Positions 4,903-6,854 of a DNA stretch of 6,854 nt are shown piece after piece (the first letter of the stretch is position 1; the number at the start of each line of letters is the position of its first letter). Both the position numbers and the translations under genes were made by a program. Source of the stretch: IGN2 sp964639955. GTDB taxonomy: Bacteria; Bacteroidota; Ignavibacteria; Ignavibacteriales; Ignavibacteriaceae. The DNA is taken from NCBI GenBank assembly GCA_964639955.1, contig CAZXGJ010000101.1:1-6854 (forward strand). Direction: 5' to 3'. A model generated the notes under the pieces. The model did no database searches. It had not been told where the DNA came from and saw nothing but the letters and a program-made list of their open reading frames with translations.

Positions 4903-6837
4903 ATGAAAAACTATTATATCTTTTTTTTACTGCTGTTAATTCTATATAGCGGTGTAATAATTCCCCAGTATATTCCACCGGTTTTGGAAGGTACACATAA
5001 AAATGCTTATACAAAAGTTTACCCGCCCTCTATTTTTGCGGATAGAATAGTCTTAGGTAAAACAGCAACTTCTAATTTCGAGATATATTATGAATATCCT
5101 GAACCACCTGTAGAAGCTAAAAATGCAATAGAATATGCTTTAAATATCTGGGAATTTTTAATTAACACTGCTATATCCCAAACAATTAAAGTACAGGTAA
5201 AATGGGAAGATTTAGGTTACAGCAGTACTGCAGGTTATCCGTTAGCTAACTGCGGACCTGCGTCTTTTTATAATTCATCTTCTTTAGCTCAAGAGGATGT
5301 ACAGTATCCAATATCGCTGGCAGAATATCTTTTGAGCCAGAACCTGAACGGTACAGATTATGAAATGATAATTACAATAAACTCTAATAACAATATTGAG
5401 TGGTATTTCGGTACTGATGGTGTCCCACGGGAAGATAAACCTGATATGGTTTCAGTTATTTTACACGAAATTGCTCATGGACTTGGATATACACCTTCTT
5501 TTAATGTGAATGGAAATTTAGGACTAAAAGGATTTGGTGGATTTCCGGTTAATACTGATCCCCATTCCACAATTTATGATCAGTTTGGAGCAATCGGGAG
5601 TTACTATCCTAACCAAGATCTTCTGGTTAATTATCCAAATCAATCTACAGAATTGAAGACTAAACTGACTAGCAGTAATGTGTACTTTAATGGTGATAAT
5701 TCCTGGCTTCAAAACGGACGCTATTTGCTGCCAAAACTTTATGCTCCTAGCAGCTGGGAAGAAGGTTCAAGCATTTCTCATTTGGATGAGGATACTTACC
5801 CCACGAGCAACAGTAATTCGTTAATGACTCCCAAAATTAATTTTGCCGAAGTAATTCATTCACCGGGAGAAGTTGGACTGGCAATTTTAAAAGATTTGGG
5901 TTGGTCTATAAACCGACTTGCAACATTTACTCATCCTGGACCGGGAGTAGCTTTCACAAAGGGAAGTGTAGAAATAATAAAATGGACTGATAATGAAGGA
6001 GGTTCCTATAGACTTGATTTACTTGATTCACAAAATAATTTTATAATGACTGTTTGTACTCTGGGAACTGCAGAAGAAGGTGAAAATTTTTATGAGTGGG
6101 CAGTACCTATTAATTTACAAAATGGGAATTATAGAATTAAGATAGGGTTTGGACCTGATTATGGTATTACAAGTACATTTATAATCACAGATCTTGAACA
6201 GGTTGCATCTCCTCAATTCAGTCCACCTCCGGGCAATTACCCCGACCCTGTAACTGTTACTGCCTCTTGTTCAACTCCCGGTGCAACAATAAGGTATACA
6301 ACTGATGGTACTGAACCAAACATTAATTCACCGGTATTCCCAACTTCTCTATTAATTTCTACACTTACTACAATTAAGGCAAAAGCTTATAAATCCGGTA
6401 TGATAGAAAGTGTAACAACCATTGCTTCCTATAATATCGGTATTGCTCTGCCTGTACCAGAAATAACTCCTTTAAGTGGAACATATCCTAAAAATTTACA
6501 AACTACAATTAGTTGGCAGCAAGGTTTGGTATGCTTTATGAGTTATACAGAAGACGGATCAGAACCTTGTGATCCTGGTATTCCCGGTTGTCAATATCAA
6601 TTAAGTTATAATCCTACCACTAATATTTGGCCATATATAGCGACTATAAAAATGAAAGCAAGAACATATTCAAATGGTAACTGGAGTTCTCTGGTTGAAA
6701 GAGAATATATTATTGTTCAGGGAGTATATATAAAACAATTGGATGCATCTTTCACTCCATTCGGACAGGCTGCGTATTGGGATATATACCAATGGGAATA
6801 TTGTACTGGTTCAGCGGAAAATGGAATTTCGGGTTAA
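4903..6837 (+). CDS. Secreted zinc metalloprotease-like protein with Kre9-like and chitobiase-C-terminal-type domains
   Basis: This is a 644-residue exported protein. Residues 1 to about 22 are a signal peptide (MKNYYIFFLLLLILYSGVIIP). Residues about 50-337 form a zincin-type domain with HEIAHGLGY at 188-196, giving two zinc-binding histidines (188, 192) and the catalytic-type Glu189. EGSSISHLDE follows (His293, a candidate third ligand), then NSLMTP with Met308 as a Met-turn-like residue. The third histidine of the classical HExxHxxGxxH motif is absent. Residues about 344-430 resemble the Kre9/Knh1-type Ig-like domain (GSVEIIKWTDN...YEWAVP...GNYRIKIG). Residues about 436-513 match the chitobiase/hexosaminidase C-terminal repeat (PGATIRYTTDGTEPN), and about 517-606 is a divergent second copy (YTEDGSEPC). 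The likely role is extracellular protein breakdown or surface binding; the substrate is unknown. No C-terminal type IX sorting domain is present and the end is abrupt. The start is supported by GAGG eight bases upstream of the ATG. Confidence 0.85.
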   Translation: MKNYYIFFLLLLILYSGVIIPQYIPPVLEGTHKNAYTKVYPPSIFADRIVLGKTATSNFEIYYEYPEPPVEAKNAIEYALNIWEFLINTAISQTIKVQVKWEDLGYSSTAGYPLANCGPASFYNSSSLAQEDVQYPISLAEYLLSQNLNGTDYEMIITINSNNNIEWYFGTDGVPREDKPDMVSVILHEIAHGLGYTPSFNVNGNLGLKGFGGFPVNTDPHSTIYDQFGAIGSYYPNQDLLVNYPNQSTELKTKLTSSNVYFNGDNSWLQNGRYLLPKLYAPSSWEEGSSISHLDEDTYPTSNSNSLMTPKINFAEVIHSPGEVGLAILKDLGWSINRLATFTHPGPGVAFTKGSVEIIKWTDNEGGSYRLDLLDSQNNFIMTVCTLGTAEEGENFYEWAVPINLQNGNYRIKIGFGPDYGITSTFIITDLEQVASPQFSPPPGNYPDPVTVTASCSTPGATIRYTTDGTEPNINSPVFPTSLLISTLTTIKAKAYKSGMIESVTTIASYNIGIALPVPEITPLSGTYPKNLQTTISWQQGLVCFMSYTEDGSEPCDPGIPGCQYQLSYNPTTNIWPYIATIKMKARTYSNGNWSSLVEREYIIVQGVYIKQLDASFTPFGQAAYWDIYQWEYCTGSAENGISG

Positions 6838-6854
6838 TTAAGTAAGGTAGATTA

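Overview
The window reads as part of a low-GC, Gram-negative, Bacteroidota-like chromosome. The Ignavibacteria lineage is my best guess. This rests on the AT-rich intergenic regions, a lipoprotein with an Ig/Fn3-like domain followed by a WG-rich propeller, a secreted zinc protease with chitobiase-C-terminal-type repeats, and a palindromic repeat of a type I associate with these genomes. The placement is inference from gene style, not a database match. All five genes lie on the plus strand.

Region by region: (1) Positions 1-1326 hold the 3' part of a class II fumarase gene (fumC). Its true start lies upstream of the window, because the frame is open from base 1 and encodes the conserved AQTARS stretch before the first visible ATG. 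A strong hairpin follows it. (2) Positions 1391-2401 encode a RhuM-family protein fused to a Fic/Doc domain with an intact HPFNDGNKR motif, an accessory-type gene. (3) Positions 2419-2496 are a 78-bp nested palindromic repeat. It extends the next reading frame upstream artificially. (4) Positions 2511-3218 encode a 235-residue polytopic membrane protein of unknown function with about seven membrane segments. (5) Positions 3439-4698 encode an exported lipoprotein with a probable beta-propeller. (6) Positions 4699-4902 are a 204-bp gap rich in mutually compatible and competing inverted repeats. They include a terminator-like hairpin with a T-run and a hairpin that would bury the next gene's Shine-Dalgarno sequence. 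(7) Positions 4903-6837 encode a secreted metalloprotease-like multidomain protein whose end looks abrupt.

The genes do not form one obvious pathway. fumC is core TCA-cycle metabolism, the RhuM-Fic gene and the repeat look like insertions into the space beside it, and the two exported proteins suggest a cell-surface or secretion region. The most interesting unexplained element is the structured leader in front of the protease gene, a candidate cis-regulatory RNA. The RhuM-Fic protein with a Doc-like lysine in its active-site motif comes second. I found no CRISPR array, tRNA, rRNA or transposase.
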